Shown here one piece after another: positions 21,769-34,719 of a DNA stretch of 64,000 nucleotides. The notes under the pieces were generated by a model. It saw only the letters and a program-made list of their open reading frames with translations. It was not told the DNA's origin and searched no databases. The stretch is from positions 63,947,353 to 64,011,352 of the forward strand of contig NC_080175.1 of NCBI RefSeq assembly GCF_950295315.1. Direction: 5' to 3'. Both the position numbers and the translations under genes were made by a program. Every line of letters starts with the position of its first letter. Within the stretch, counting starts at the first letter, position 1. Source of the DNA: Erinaceus europaeus (Eukaryota; Chordata; Mammalia; Eulipotyphla; Erinaceidae).

Positions 21769-21797
21769 TGTTAATTCCCCAATAAAGTAAAAAAAAA
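21769..21797 (+). mobile_element. Possible minimal L1 3'-end insertion
   Basis: GTTAATTCCCCAATAAAG plus A run matches the last ~18 bp and tail of the L1 at 3603-3808. No convincing TSD. Confidence 0.4.
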
Positions 21798-22604
21798 TAA
21801 TTATCAGATAATTTTCACCAAATATAACTGGTCTCTATAAAAGAAACTACTATATCAATCTAATAAATAAATCAGAACATTTCCCCTACTTGTGGATAAT
21901 GAGATAATGTGACTAAATGGCTCTTTAATCACTATATATATATATATATATTTGTCAAAATTAATTACATAGTACAGTATCACACTTTTTTTTTTAACAA
22001 GTATGCCTTTTCTGTTTTAATCAAGTTTGGCTTTTGCTTAATATATAAAGGTAATATCTCAATTGAAAAACTCGTATTCACAGACCCATGAACAAGTAAT
22101 AATGGACAATAAATATTGGTACTACACAGGGGTATTAGATCTTTGGACTAATTCTAATTTGCATATGTTTTACTTTTAAGTTATGTAACAACTTCCTAGA
22201 AATATAGCCCTATCAAAAATAGTATACCTAATTGCATCGTAATTGTTTATGCATATAAAAGTTTATTTATGACATTTAAAAGCAAAAGTAACCATCTAAG
22301 TTTCAATGCCATATTTTAAATACTTCAAATAATTTAAAAAATAGAAACATCCTTGTTACATAAATTTACACATTTGCAAACAGTGTATCTGTAATGAGGT
22401 TTTGTTTAAAGAATTAAACAAATGAAATGGAAAAACTGGAATTGGAGAATGACTAATATTTTCCTGAAAATATGCTAAGAATTCAGTTGTGTTATATACT
22501 AGGTAGAGATTTTCCCATCTCTTGAGCCTAAAGAGGAATTTCAATAAATATATGTGCATTCATTTATTTGCTTATTTGATATGTTATTAATAGTATGATG
22601 CAGG
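21798..22604. other. AT-rich DNA with a (TA)n run
   Basis: (TA)n at about 21933-21952. Nothing else recognised. Confidence 0.5.
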
Positions 22605-25512
22605 ATTTTAAGATTGCAATGTATAGACCTACACTACATATATCACCAAAGTTTGTATCCTCACCCTCTAACCTCCCAAAGATAACCACCATTGTTCTCA
22701 CATATCTTTGAATCAGTTAACTAGCTTTCATTTTTCTGTTTTTTTTTTTTTTGGCAAGTTCATGTGAATCAGATCTCTAGATTCAGAGACAAATGAAACC
22801 ATCTGGTAGTAATCTTTTATCTCTTTAGTTACTTTGTTAAGCATAATCACATCCAGTTCCATCCACTTTGTCCCAAAGGACACAATATTATGTTTTGATT
22901 AGAGAGTGGTATTTCATGGAATATATAATTCATAATGATTTTAGTCAGTCACAGGTTGATGGTTATTTAAGCAGATTCTGCACTCTGGCTAGTGTGAATA
23001 ATCCAACTGTGAACATAGGGTTACATATTTCCCTGCTAATTAGTGTTTGTCCATTAGATAAATGCCTACCAGTGGTATTGCTGAGTCATAAGGTAATTCC
23101 ATTTTTATTAGTTTAAGGACTGTTCATGCAGTTTTCCAAAGGGGCTGTCCAGTTTACATTCCTACCATCACTGTAGCAGTTTCTTATTCTTCACAAACTC
23201 TTCAGCATGACATTTCCTAGTTGTTGATGTAAGCCATTCTCACAGGTGTGATATGATATCTCAGTGTAGTTTAAATTTGCAATTTCCTAATGATAAATAA
23301 GGTGTAAAATTTCTTCATATGTGTTTGGGCCATGTGTATCTAATCTTTAGAAAACTGTTTAGTTCTTTGTTTTACTATTTTATTGGGTTGTTTTGCTTCT
23401 TTTGTAGATCTGTACAAATTTTATATAGATGGCTGGTATAGGTCACTTGTCTGATGTGCTAAGATCTCCCATTTTCTGTGTTGCCTGATTATCCTTATGT
23501 AGTTTGCTTTCAATTTATAGAAGCTTTTCAGTTTTGTGTAATCCCACTTACATATTTATTCCTGTTTTCTTATGCAGATGTGGTGAGTCTACAAATACAG
23601 CTTACACATTATGATTCTGTAAAGTTTTATCAAAATTTTCTTCTATAAATTTTAGAATTTCTGGTCTAATACCTATGTCTTTAATCCATTTTGGTTTGAC
23701 TTTAGTGTAGAGTGTTAGGTGGTGGACTAGTTTCACTTTTCTTCATGTGGCTGGCTGTCCAGTTTTCCTAATGCCATTGATGAAGAGACTGTCTATTACC
23801 CATTGAGTAGTTTTGGCCCTTTTGTCATATATTAGTTGATTGTATATTTGTGGGCTCAATATTCTGCTCTTTTGATCCAGATGTCTATTTTTATTCCACT
23901 ACTATGCTATTTTTATTTCTATTGCTTTATAATATAAACTGAAGTTGGGGAGCATGATACATCTCTCTCTATATTTTTTTCCTTCATCAGTCTATAACTT
24001 TTTGTGGTTTCACAAAAATTTTTTAACAAGTTGTTCAATTTGCTTGAAAAATGCCATTGGAATTTTGATGGGTATTGCAATGGAATTACCAATTTATTTT
24101 GGTAGATTAGCCATTGTAATAATGTTTTCTCTTCCAATCCAGGAATAAGGAGTGTTCTTCCACTTCTGTGTGTCTTTATTTTTTAACAATGTCCTATATT
24201 TTTCTCTAACTTTCTTCCTGAGATTCAAGAATTCTTTTTGGTATTGATTGTAAATGGGATTGAACCTTTTATTTCCCTTTCCTCTCTTTGTATACAGAAA
24301 TGCCACTAATTTATGTGAATTTATTTTATATCCTGATACTCTACTGAGTTCATTAATTATTTCCAGTAGTTTTTAGTAGAGTCTTTGAGGTTCTTTAGGT
24401 ATAATGTAATATCATCAGCAAATAATGATAGTTTGATTTCTTTTTTTTAATCTGTATGCTTTTGATATATCTGTTTTGTCTCATTGCAGAGGCATGGACT
24501 TGAGAATTATGATGAATAACAGTGGAGACAGTGGACATCATTGTCTGGTTCCTATTCTTAGGGGGAATGCTTTCAGCTTTTCTCCAATGAGAATGATGTT
24601 AGCTACGGGTTTGTTATAATGGTACCTAGTATGTTGAGGATTGATTCTTCTAGTCCCAATTTCTGGAGGGTCTTTGTCATAAATGGGAGCTGGATCTTGT
24701 CAAATGACTTCACATCATCAACTGATATAACCATGTGATTTTTATCTTTTTTTTTTTTTTGATATAACGAATTGCATTTATTCACTTGTGGATGTTGAAC
24801 AATCAATGTTTCCCATAGATGAATCCCACTTGGTCTTGGTGAATTACTCTCTTGGTATGTTGTTGTATTTGATTTCCCAGGGTCTTGTTCAGGATTGTTG
24901 CATCAATGTTCATTAGGGATATAGGTCTATAGTTTCTTTTTGAGCCATTGTACTTTCTTGCTTGGGGGATCATAGTGATGTTCACCTCATAGAATGTGTT
25001 TGATAGTGTGTACCCTTTTCAATTTTCTGAAAGAGTTGTAGGATAATGGTGTTAGTTCTTTGAAAGTCTTACAGAACTTACTATTAAAGTTACCTGAGCC
25101 TGGGCTTTTCTTCTCGGGAAGATTGCTGATTACATATATAATTCCTATAATACTGATTTGCTTGTTTAAGCTATCTACTTCTTTAATTAGGCTTGGCAGG
25201 TGTTGTGATTTTAGAAATGCATTCATTTCATCCAGGGTGTCCAATTTATTCCTAAAGAGATGTTCATAATAGTCATGTATGATGTTTTGTATCTCCCTAT
25301 CTTTAGCTGCGATTTCATCTCTCTTGTTCCTGGTTGTTTTATCATAGCTTTCTCACTTTTTTTTCTTTTTTTGAGTGTAGTCAATGATTTATCTATTTTA
25401 TTTATCCTTATGATGAACTAGTTTTTGGTTTCATTAATCTTTTGGATTATCCTTCTGGATTTTGTTTCTTAATTTCTGCTCTGATTTTGACTATTTCTTT
25501 CCTTGTTTGTTT
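22605..25512 (-). mobile_element. Old antisense L1 (ORF2 and 3' UTR)
   Basis: From CACCCTCTAACCTCCCAAAG (inverse 3' UTR, near 22660) up through the ORF2 C-terminal region, reverse transcriptase and linker, ending near 25512 in apparently unique sequence. About 2.9 kb, 5'-truncated within ORF2. No recoverable TSD, as expected for an old copy. Confidence 0.8.
23919..25250 (-). pseudogene. L1 ORF2 reverse-transcriptase region, decayed
   Basis: Broken minus-strand frames carry L1 ORF2 landmarks in order: SPGSGNFNSKFCKTFKEL (the KKSPGPDGF region), [16 protein letters not shown], the LANRIQQ-like block, VISVDDVKSFDKIQLPFM, then the region before the FADD motif and WKNTPYSWIGRENIITMANL. The protein would be the L1 endonuclease/reverse transcriptase. 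Multiple frameshifts and stops make it inactive. More diverged from the usual L1 sequence than the copy at 30-36 kb, so older. Confidence 0.8.
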
Positions 25513-26506
25513 TTATGCCAATGGAAATGGAAATTAAAGTTGAAAACACAAATGACTTAATATAAAAATTATATGTACTCCAGCACATAAAATATAGTCA
25601 CTACAGAAGTACCAGCATTGCCTTGTTGAACCTTTATTCAGTATTTGAGAATTTGCATACGAATTATAAAATCCTGTGTGTGAAGTCAGTCATGGAGAGA
25701 TAGTCATGATTTAACTTAAATTGCACCATTGTTTTGTGTGTATGTTTTAATAATTTGAATGTACTTGTGATATTAGCTTATTTTGTTTAAACATGTACAA
25801 ATGAATCTCATAGCTTAAAACCTGTATAACTGATTAGTTTTAACTTGTCTATTATTATTTACTGTGCATATGGTCCTTCAGACATTTCTATGCATTTATT
25901 TTCAAGCTTCTTGTTTGAAACAAAGATTGTGTAGTAGAGAAAGTGTGCAATAAGCAACCACATGAAGTGATGGATCCCCTTTTCCATGGGGGTGATGATG
26001 TAATTTATCATCTAAAATAGAATGAGTGTGAAAGCTTGACTGGTTATCACAGTGTCAAGAAATCACAAGGGACTATTATAGAAAAACAGACATATGGTAA
26101 CTTAATGCATAAACATCCTTAAGAATACAATGTATTGGTCAGTAAATATTGAAGGTTTTATTTTAAAAGGATAAACAAGTTAAAAGAGAAATAATATTCA
26201 GCTCACAATGAATAGAATTAAATTTTCACTATGTCATTAAGTTATTTTTATTATCCAGATTTTATTAGTATACATCAGTAACACTTCCCATACTGCTAGT
26301 GGATTTTAAGCATATTCTTTCTCTTTGATAGTAAAAATTGATATGTGGACTAGAATAATTTCCATAAGTATTCTGATAGCAATTAGTAGCTCAAAACATG
26401 ATAATTAAAAACACTCAAGATCAAAGGAGTCCTTATGCCATAAACTTTTCATACTGACTTTGATAATTTTTTTTCTAAATACACATAAAATATGATACGT
26501 TACTAT
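25513..26506. other. AT-rich DNA, nothing recognised
   Basis: No repeat family or coding pattern recognised. Confidence 0.5.
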
Positions 26507-26517
26507 AAGGAAATTAT

Positions 26518-26543
26518 TTGGCAAACGCTAGAAGAAGAAGAAG
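26518..26543 (+). mobile_element. Jockey-like LINE copy J2, 26-bp 3' end only
   Basis: TTGGCAAACGCTAGAAGAAG and following GAA units equal the last bases of J1 and J4 (stop codon TAG and (GAA)n tail). Perfect 11-bp TSD AAGGAAATTAT at 26507-26517 and 26544-26554 shows a real, extremely truncated insertion. Confidence 0.8.
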
Positions 26544-26587
26544 AAGGAAATTATGCCAATTACAATATTTGCCTAGTATGAATGGGG

Positions 26588-26665
26588 AATATAGTGTAAT
26601 GGTTACACAAACAAACACTCATGCCTGATCTTCTGGTAAAGAGAAATACATTTAAAAATAAAATA
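26588..26665 (+). mobile_element. Degenerate S3 SINE
   Basis: GGAATATAGTGTAATGGTTA resembles the S3 head. The body is mostly lost. Confidence 0.5.
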
Positions 26666-27822
26666 TTTGCCTACTTTTCATATTTGGAGGCCTGACCTAA
26701 AATGGATCAGTGATATACAGCCTGTTGGTCTCTGCCTGAGTAACTGCACCTGAAGAGCTAAGGACACAAGAAATCTAAAAATTGCAGACTCAACTGTCAC
26801 TGTCTTCTGAGTGAGTAGGTGTCTCATGCAGCAAAGTTGGGGGGAAAAAAAGGTTTAAAGGTACGCCATTGCTGATAAGTGACTTCTGGATCAAAGCCAT
26901 GGAGACTTAGTCTCAAGAAGTTGGTTCTTCCCCAGAAAACAAATATTACAACAAAACAACAAGAAATTTTATCAGAAAATAGCTGGACTTTCTTATAAAG
27001 AAAGGAAAATTACTATCTTATGGTTGGTGATTGTATGTGAACAGCAATAGCAGGAGAGGGAAAAAGACTGAAGCATAAATGCAATACCTTATTGCCAGTG
27101 GGTCCCATATATGCAATTGTTTTAATTCATGTAGTGGATTTAAAGTGTCCTGGTTAAAAAATAAGTAACATGATACATTAATAAAAGAAGCACAGGGTTT
27201 CTGTTTAGCACTGTAGAAACCATAAACTCTTGAGTGAACCCAGTGGGTTAGGGTTAACCATGGGAACCAGAAAATTAAACAATGTTCCCTTGTGGCAGCT
27301 AGGAAGCCTACCAAATTCTAAGATTTCCCAGCTATCATAGAGAGCCTTGTGAACAGGATCTAACTTATCTGAAAATGAGAAAGGAAAAAATAAATAAAAT
27401 AAAAATTAAGAAAGAGAAAGAAGGAAAGAAAGAAAGAAAGGAATGAAGGAAGGAGTGTAGGAAAGAAGGAAGGAAGCAAGAAAGAAAAATTACTGACCTC
27501 ATAACAGAATTTCCACTTTGAGAAATTAGTGTGGGTAAGAAAAGAAGGTCCTGGGATCTCTCCCATCCACCCTCACTATTCCCATATTAGAGTTCTGCTT
27601 TAGGAAAATCGGGTACCATAATATATGTTACTTCTTCAAAAGTCCTCCCTCCCACCCCTGAAAATTTACATATGAAGAGTAATAAAAAAATATGCTGGCC
27701 AAGAACAGGAACCAAAATAGGGAGATAAAACCAGAAAGGTGGCTGGTTTTGGAAAGCCAAATTGAAGGTGATACACTTCATGAGGCAAATTGAGTGAAGT
27801 TTTCAGAGAAAGAATTTAGAAA
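26666..27822. other. Unassigned DNA with a (GAAA)n tract
   Basis: GAAA/GGAA microsatellite at about 27410-27487. No repeat family or exon recognised in the rest. Confidence 0.5.
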
Positions 27823-27828
27823 CTACAT

Positions 27829-28309
27829 TGCTGGGCTAGCATACGGGTGCCTCTTCCTGGGCACATACTCTCTGGGTTGGAGAGAACTCGACCAGAGCCA
27901 GCCTGCTGGCTTACTCAGCAACGTGAGGGAGATGACTCAGGAAACAAACACATGGTAGTGAGACAATACAATTCTCTTTATTGATCAGAGAGCCAAGGCT
28001 TTTAAAAGGCAGACCCAGAAGTGGCAAGCTGGAAATGAAAATGGCTAGGAAAGGGGTAGAGAAAGGCCAAAGTGGCTGGGAAGGTAGAAACTTCCTTAGC
28101 AACTGTTGTGAAGGTTTTAACTGGTAGGATTAATACTACCGTGCAGGCAGGGAGGGTCTTGAGGATAGAAAGAAGATAGATCAAAGGAAAGGAATGGGTG
28201 GGGATCTTTCAGGCAAAACAATGATTATGTAGATAGGCCATAGTATCAGGAATGCAGGGTGCTTTGTGAGCCCTGCCAAGTTCAACCACATCCTCACAAT
28301 TTCCTGACA
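27829..28309 (-). mobile_element. Solo LTR, family 2, antisense
   Basis: A 481-bp LTR. On the minus strand it begins TGTCAGGAAATTGTG and ends CTAGCCCAGCA, with AATAAAG at about 27976-27982 (inverse). The perfect 6-bp TSD CTACAT (27823-27828, 28310-28315) and TG...CA ends mark an ERVK-class solo LTR left by recombination. Same family as the LTR at 1054-2239. Confidence 0.85.
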
Positions 28310-28329
28310 CTACATTGTCCGGAAATTTG

Positions 28330-29060
28330 AAGAAGCAAAATCATTCAGTTTAATATGGAAACATGGGTTAAGGATGAAAGAATGGCTTCAAAGAGTCACT
28401 TGATAAGACACTTTGAATGCACTCCAGACTCAAGGGGCAAATCAAGGAAGAAGACTTAGTAATGTAGAAAAGAGAACATTAGAAATAGAAAACAAAAACA
28501 ACAACACCCTTTGACTTCAAAGCAGAAGGAGAAAAAAAAGTTTAGAGCAAAATTAAACAACTTTTCATGTGATAAAAGACTCCATATGTTAATAGTATAA
28601 GGATTTCAGGAGAGAAGGAAGTGAGCAGAATCCATATTCGAAGAAATGATAGCAGACAATTTTTCAAATTTAGGATTTGATCAAGATGTAGATGCACAGG
28701 ATACAGAGAAAGCATCCAAATCTTAAAATAGTTCTATACCAAAATATAACATTGTAAAGTTATCAAACGTCAAGGACTAAGAAAATTAATATAAACTGCC
28801 AATTTAAATTAGAAACAAGAATTATAATGGTATCATAGTCAGACTTGCATCAAACTTTTCTGGAGAAACCACAAAGGCCAGGAGATAGGGAACTGCTATA
28901 TTTAAGGTTTTAAAAGATAACAACAGCTAGTTACACATACTTTACACTGCAAGATTATCATTCAGATATAAAGGGACAAGAAAAATAGTAACAGTTATAC
29001 AAAAACTAAAAGGACTTGCCATTGCTAGATCTGCATCACAAGAGTTACTTAAAGGAGTGT
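28330..29060 (+). mobile_element. Old L1/HAL1-type ORF1 remnant
   Basis: Sense-strand degraded text typical of old L1 or HAL1 ORF1: GAAATGATAGCAGACAATTT, AAGTTATCAAACGTCAAGGA, CTTTTCTGGAGAAACCACAA, AAGGACTTGCCATTGCTAGA. Frames are broken. Limits are approximate. Confidence 0.55.
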
Positions 29061-29363
29061 CACATAGAAAAAGCATTTAATACTTAATTAACATTTAATA
29101 CTTAACACAATGACACGCATTAAAAAAGATCTGGAAACACAAGTCATAGAAATATGAGACACATTTAAAGCATAAAATAAGGAGAAGATATGGATAGAGG
29201 ATATTCAAAACAAAGAACAATGACTCTCTTAGATGTATTCATACATAGGATACATAGCATATTTATCAATTGTATATATAATTTTATGTATACCATTAAA
29301 TGCATGCAGTACTCTATATCTTTTTTAATTATACCATTTTCTCTTGTCCACTTTTTAATCTTT

Positions 29364-29709
29364 TTTTTTCCTCCAGGGTTATTGCTGGGCTCGGTGTCTG
29401 TACCATGAATCCACCGCTCCTGGAGGCCATTTTTCCCCCTTTTTGTTGCCCTAGTTGTTGCAGCCTCATTGCGGTTATTATTGCCATTGTTGACGTTGCT
29501 TTGTTGTTGGATAGGACAGAAAGAAATGGAGAGAGGAGGGGAAGACAGAGAGAGAGGGGAGGGAAAGATAGACACCTGCAGACCTGCTTCACCGCCCGTG
29601 AAGCGACTCCCCTGCAGGTGGGGAGCCGGGGGCTCGAACCGGGATCCTTACGCCGGTCCCTGCGCTTTGCGCCATGTGTGCTTAACCCACTGCGCCACCG
29701 CCCAACTCC
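29364..29709 (-). mobile_element. S1 SINE, full length, antisense
   Basis: Includes the distal segment CCTCCAGGGTTATTGCTGGG, (GTT)n-like part and the complete head ending CGCCACCGCCCAACTC. Perfect 16-bp TSD CCACTTTTTAATCTTT at 29348-29363 and 29710-29725. Confidence 0.9.
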
Positions 29710-29725
29710 CCACTTTTTAATCTTT

Positions 29726-30046
29726 AATACGTCATTTTTGGTCTTGTTCACCCTTGTTATCATGTATAAGTTGAGATTCTTTAATTTTGTGCTTGTGTTC
29801 AAGACTCTGCTGCTATAGATTATGTATATTGTGGAATGCTCTGCCTTTCTCTGAAGGATAATTACTGTATGTTTTTGCATATATGTTTTATATAAGGAGC
29901 TTAAATATATGAATATTTTATAATTATTTCCCATGTCCCCACGTAAATTGATTCTATCATGCCACTGCAATTTGTTTCTTATAAAGAAAAGATATTACAC
30001 TGTTATTTGTTGGTTACAGTAAACATTGTGATAAGAAAAATATATT
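29726..30046. other. AT-rich DNA, nothing recognised
   Basis: No recognisable feature. Confidence 0.5.
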
Positions 30047-30469
30047 TATACTTGTTTTTTAAAAATTTTCTTTATTAGGGAATTCATGTTTTACATTTGA
30101 CAGTAAATATAATAGTTTCTACATGCATAACATTTGCCAGTTTTCCATATAATAATACAACCCCCACTAATCCTTTATCATCCTTTTTGGACCTGTGTTC
30201 TTCCCCCCACACACACACAAACCCCAGAGTCTCTTACTTTGGTGTAATATGCCAATTCCAGTTCAGGTTCTGCTTGTGTTGTCTCTTCTGATCTTGTTTT
30301 TCAACTTCTGACTGAGAGTGAGATCATCGCATATTCATCCTTCTGTTTCTGACTTATTTTACTTAACATGAATTTTTCAAGGTCTATCCAAGATCTGCTT
30401 AAAATGTTGAAGTCACCATTTTTCGTAGTTGAGTAGTATTCCATTGTGTATATATACCACAACTTGCTC

Positions 30470-33400
30470 AGTCACTCAACTGTCGTTGGACACCTGGGTT
30501 GCTTCCAGGTTTTTGCTATTACAAATTGTGCTGCTAAGAAAATATGTACACATAGATCATTTTGGAAGAGTCTGTTGGGTTCCTTAGGTAATATCCCCAA
30601 GAAAGGAATTGCAGGATCATAGGGTAGGTCCATTTCTAGCCTTCTGAGAGATCTCCAGACTGTTCTCCACAGAGGTTGGACCAATTTACATTCCCACCAG
30701 CAAAGCAGGAGGGTTCCTTTCACCCCACAACCTCTCTGGCATTTGCTTTGCTTACCTGTTCTGATGTATGACATTCTCACAGGAGTAAAGTGGTATCTCA
30801 TTGTTATCTTTATTTTCATTTCTCTGATAATCAAAGACTTGGAGCATTTTTTCATGTCTTTCTCAGCCTTTTGGATCTCTTCTGTGGTGAATATTCTGTC
30901 CATGTCCTCTCCCCATTTTTGGATGGGGTTATTTGTTTTCCTGTTGATGAGTTTGGCAAGCTCTTTATTTATTTTGGTCATTAGCCTCTTGTCTGATGTA
31001 TGGCATGTAAAGATCTCCCATTCTGTGAGGGGTCTCTTGGTCTTGGTACAGGTTTACTTTGCTGTTCAGAAGCTTTGTAATTTGATGTAATCCCATAGGT
31101 TTAGCTTGCCTTAGTCTTCTTTGTAATTGGATTTGTTTCATTGAAGGTGTCTTTAAAACTTATGCTGAAAAGAGTACTGCCAATATTTTCCCCTAAGTAG
31201 CTGATAGTTTCTGTTCTAACATCCATGTCTTTGATCCACTTGGAATTTACTTTTGTGTTTGGTGAAATATAGTGGTTCATTTTCGTTCTTCTGAAAGTTT
31301 CAAACCATTTAATCCAACACTATTTGTTGAAGAGACTCTGCTTTCCCCATTTAATAGTCTGGGAAACTTTGTCAAAGATTAGATGTCCATAGGTGTGGGG
31401 GCTCACTTCTGGGCTCTCAATTCTATTCCACTGGTCAGTGTGTCTACTCATGTTCCAGTACCAAGCAGTTTTGATGAAAATGTCCCTATAATACAATTTG
31501 AGATCTGGGAGTGTGATGCCTTCAGTTATTTTCTTTTTTCTCAAGATTTTTTTTGGCAATCTAGGTCTTTTCTGGTTCCAGATAAACATTTGTAGCATTT
31601 GTTATATTCTCCTAAAAAATGTGAAGGGAATAATGATGGGGATAGCATTAAATTTGTATATGGCTCTGGGTAGTATATTAATTTGATGATGTTAAATCTT
31701 CCAACCCACAAACATGGGTTATCTTTTCACTTCTTTGTGTATTTTTCAATTTCCTTGAGTAGTGATTCATAATTTTCAGTATACAAGTCTTTCACTTCTT
31801 TGGTTAGGTTTACTCCTAGATATTTTATTGTTTTAGTTGCTATAGTAAAAGGAATTTATTTTTGGATTTCAACTTCTTCTATCTTAGTGTTTGCATAGAG
31901 GAATGCTACTGAGTTTTGAATGTTAATTTTGTAGCCTGACACCTTTCTGTATTGCCTGATGATTTTCAGAAGCTTCATGCTAGATTCCTTAGGTTTTTCT
32001 ATGTATACTATCATGTCATCTGCAAATATGGAGAGTTTGACTTCTTCTCTTCCAATCTGTATCCCTTTAATTCCTTGCTCCTGCCTGATGACTATGGCAA
32101 GAACTTCCAACATTATGTTGAATAGTAATGGTGATAGTGGGCAGCCCTGTCTAGTACCTGATATGAGAGGAAGTGCTTCCAGTTTTTCACCATTGAGTAT
32201 GATGTTGGCTATAGGTTTTCTATATATAGACTGCACTATCTTCAGGAATTATCCATCTATTCCCATTTTTTGTAGTGTTTTGATCATAAAGGGATGTTGT
32301 ATTTTATCAAAGGCTTTCTTTGCATCTATTGATATGACCATGTGGTTTTTGGTCTTGCTTTTATTGATATGGTGGATCACATTGATTGATTTGCATATAT
32401 TAAACAAACCTTGCATGCCTGGAATACACCCCAGTTAGTCATGATAAACAATCTTTTTAATAGATTGCTGTATCTGGTTGGCTAGAATTTTATTCAATAT
32501 TTTAGCATCTATGTTCATCAGAGATATTGGTCTGTAGTTTTCTTTTTTGGTTGTTTCCCTGTCTTCTTTTGGTATCAAAGTGATGGTGGCTTCATAGAAG
32601 CTGAAGTGGAGTATTCCAGTGTCTTCAATCTTCTGGAAGACTTTTTTAAAAATTTTTTATTTAAGAAAGGATTAATGAACAAAAACATAAGGTAGGAGGG
32701 GTACAACTCCACACAATTCCCACCACCCAATCCCCATAACCCACCCCCTCCCATGATAGCTTTCCCATTCTCTAGCCCTCTGGGAGCATGGACCCAGGGT
32801 CATTGAGGGTTGCAGAAGGTAGAAGGTCTGGCTTCTGTAATTGCTTCCCCGCTGAACACGGGCGTTGACTGGTCAGTCCATACTCCCAGTCTGCCTCTCT
32901 CTTTCCCTAGTAAGGTGTGTCTCTGGGGAAGCTGAGTTCCAGGACACATTGGTGGGGTCTTCAATCCAGGGAAGCCTGGCCAGCATCCTGGTGGCATCTG
33001 GAACCTGGTGATTGAAAAGAGAGTTAACATATGAAGCCAAACAATTTGTTGAGCAATCATGGATCCCAAGCTTGGAATAGTGGAGAGGAAGTGTTAGGGA
33101 GGTACTCACTGCAAACTCTAGTGTACTTCTGCTTTCAGGTATATATTTTGCAGTAGTTTATGGATATGTGTGCACATAAGCTCTCTCTCACAGAATTAAA
33201 GTAGAGGTATAAGTTCTTCTTTGAAGGTTTTGTAGAATTCATTTGTAAAACCATCTGGTCCAGGACTTTTATTTTTGGGAAGATTTTTGATAACTGTTTC
33301 AATTTCATTAGTTGTGATGGACCTGTTCATGTATCTGCTTCCTCTTTACTTAGTTTTGGAAGTTCGTAGGTATCTAGGAAATTGTCCATTTCTTCCAGGT

Positions 33401-34660
33401 TCTCTAGCTTGGTGGCATATAGTTGTTCATAGAAGCCTCACATAATATATTGAATTTCTGAGGTGTCTATTATGATGTCTCCTCTTAAATTTATAAACCA
33501 ATCTATTTGGGTCTTCTCCCTTTTTGTTTTGTGACTCCGGCTAAAGATTTGTCGGTTTTGTTCACTCTTTCGAAGAACCAACATTTACTTTCACTGATCT
33601 TTTGTATGGTTTTCTTATTTTCAATGTTATTTATTTCTGCCCTAACTTTAGTTATTTCTGTCCTTCTGGTTGCTTTAGGTTTCCTTTGTTCTTCTTCTTC
33701 TAAGTCTTAAAGATGTGCAATCTGACTGTTTATTTGTGCTTTTTCTTGTTTCCTAATGTGTGCTTGTATGGCTGTGAACTTCCCTCTCACTACTGCCTTA
33801 CTTGTGTCCCAAATATTTTGATAGCTTGTGTCTTCATTTTCATTGAACTCTCGAAACATTTTGATTTCTTCCCTTATTTCTTCTTTGACCCAGTAGTTGT
33901 TAAGGAATGTACTGTTGAGCTTCCACATTTTGGGACCATTACTAATCTTTTATTGAGTGTAGTTTAATTCCACTGTGGTCTGAGAATATGCTTGGGATGA
34001 TTTCAATGCTCTTGAATTTTCTGATGCTGTCTTTGGCCTAACATATGGTCTATCCTTGAGAATGACCTATGTGGACTTAAGTAGAATGTGTATTCCAGTT
34101 TCTTTGGATGAATGACTCTGAAAATGTCCAATAGTTCTAGTTTATCTATCTCCTCATTTAGCTCCCTCATATATTTATTGATTTTCTGCCTGGATGTTCT
34201 GTCAAGTTGAGAGAGTGGGGTGTTGAAGTCTCCTACTATGACTGTATTGTTGTTAATATATTGCTGTAGCTCTTTCAGTAGATTTTTGATGTATTCATAT
34301 TGCTTCTCATTGGGTGCATAGATGTTAATAACTGTTAAGTCCTCTTGATTGGCTGATCTCTGAGCATTAAGTAATACATCCCTATCTTTTTAAATTTTAT
34401 TTTGAAGTCTATCATTTCTGATATGAGAATAGCTGTTCCTGCCCTTTTTGTTGGCCATTGGCTTGTATGATAGTTTTCCGTCATTTCACTTAGAGCCTGT
34501 GTTTGTCTTATTGTGTTAGGTGGGTTGCCAGTAGACAGCTTATTGTTGGGTTGTGTTTTCTGATCCATATTCCTACTCTGTGCCTTTTAATAGGTAAATT
34601 CAGGCCATTGAAATTTATTGATATGAAGGACTTAAGATATTTTAACGCAGTCTTGTAGAT
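30470..34660 (-). pseudogene. L1 ORF2 (endonuclease/reverse transcriptase), broken
   Basis: From N to C terminus on the minus strand: endonuclease region with KRAGTAILISEMIDFKIK (near 34400) and APN...GDFNTPLS-type blocks (34000-34330); the linker with [20 protein letters not shown] (33928-33707); reverse transcriptase with [16 protein letters not shown] and the catalytic FADDMIVY (about 32030); [13 protein letters not shown] and [18 protein letters not shown] (31600-31400); and the C-terminal cysteine region CQRGCGVKGTLLLCWWECK (about 30700). Multiple frameshifts and stops plus the A5 insertion disrupt it. The family protein nicks DNA and reverse-transcribes L1 RNA at the target. Confidence 0.85.
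32645..33197 (-). mobile_element. Repeat A copy A5 (short form), in L1 ORF2
   Basis: Inverse of the repeat A 3' end (GGGGTACAACTCCACACAAT) continuing to CTCTAGTGTACTTCTGCTTT and CATATCC-type sequence. After AGGAAGTGTTAGGGAGGTAC it jumps directly to the part near CTGCAAACTCTAGTGTAC, skipping about 1 kb present in A2 and A4. A10 has the same jump, so this is a subfamily, not a private deletion. Confidence 0.8.
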
Positions 34661-34719
34661 TTTTAGAGTGTTCTGATTTATGGCATACTTACGGTGGTCT
34701 CACTGTTTATAGGAGTCCT

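Noticed and set aside
29329..29970. 213-codon minus-strand open frame
   Set aside because: It is an S1 SINE plus its flanks; the recurring RHLQTCF/CRCLSF-type peptides appear at every S1 copy.
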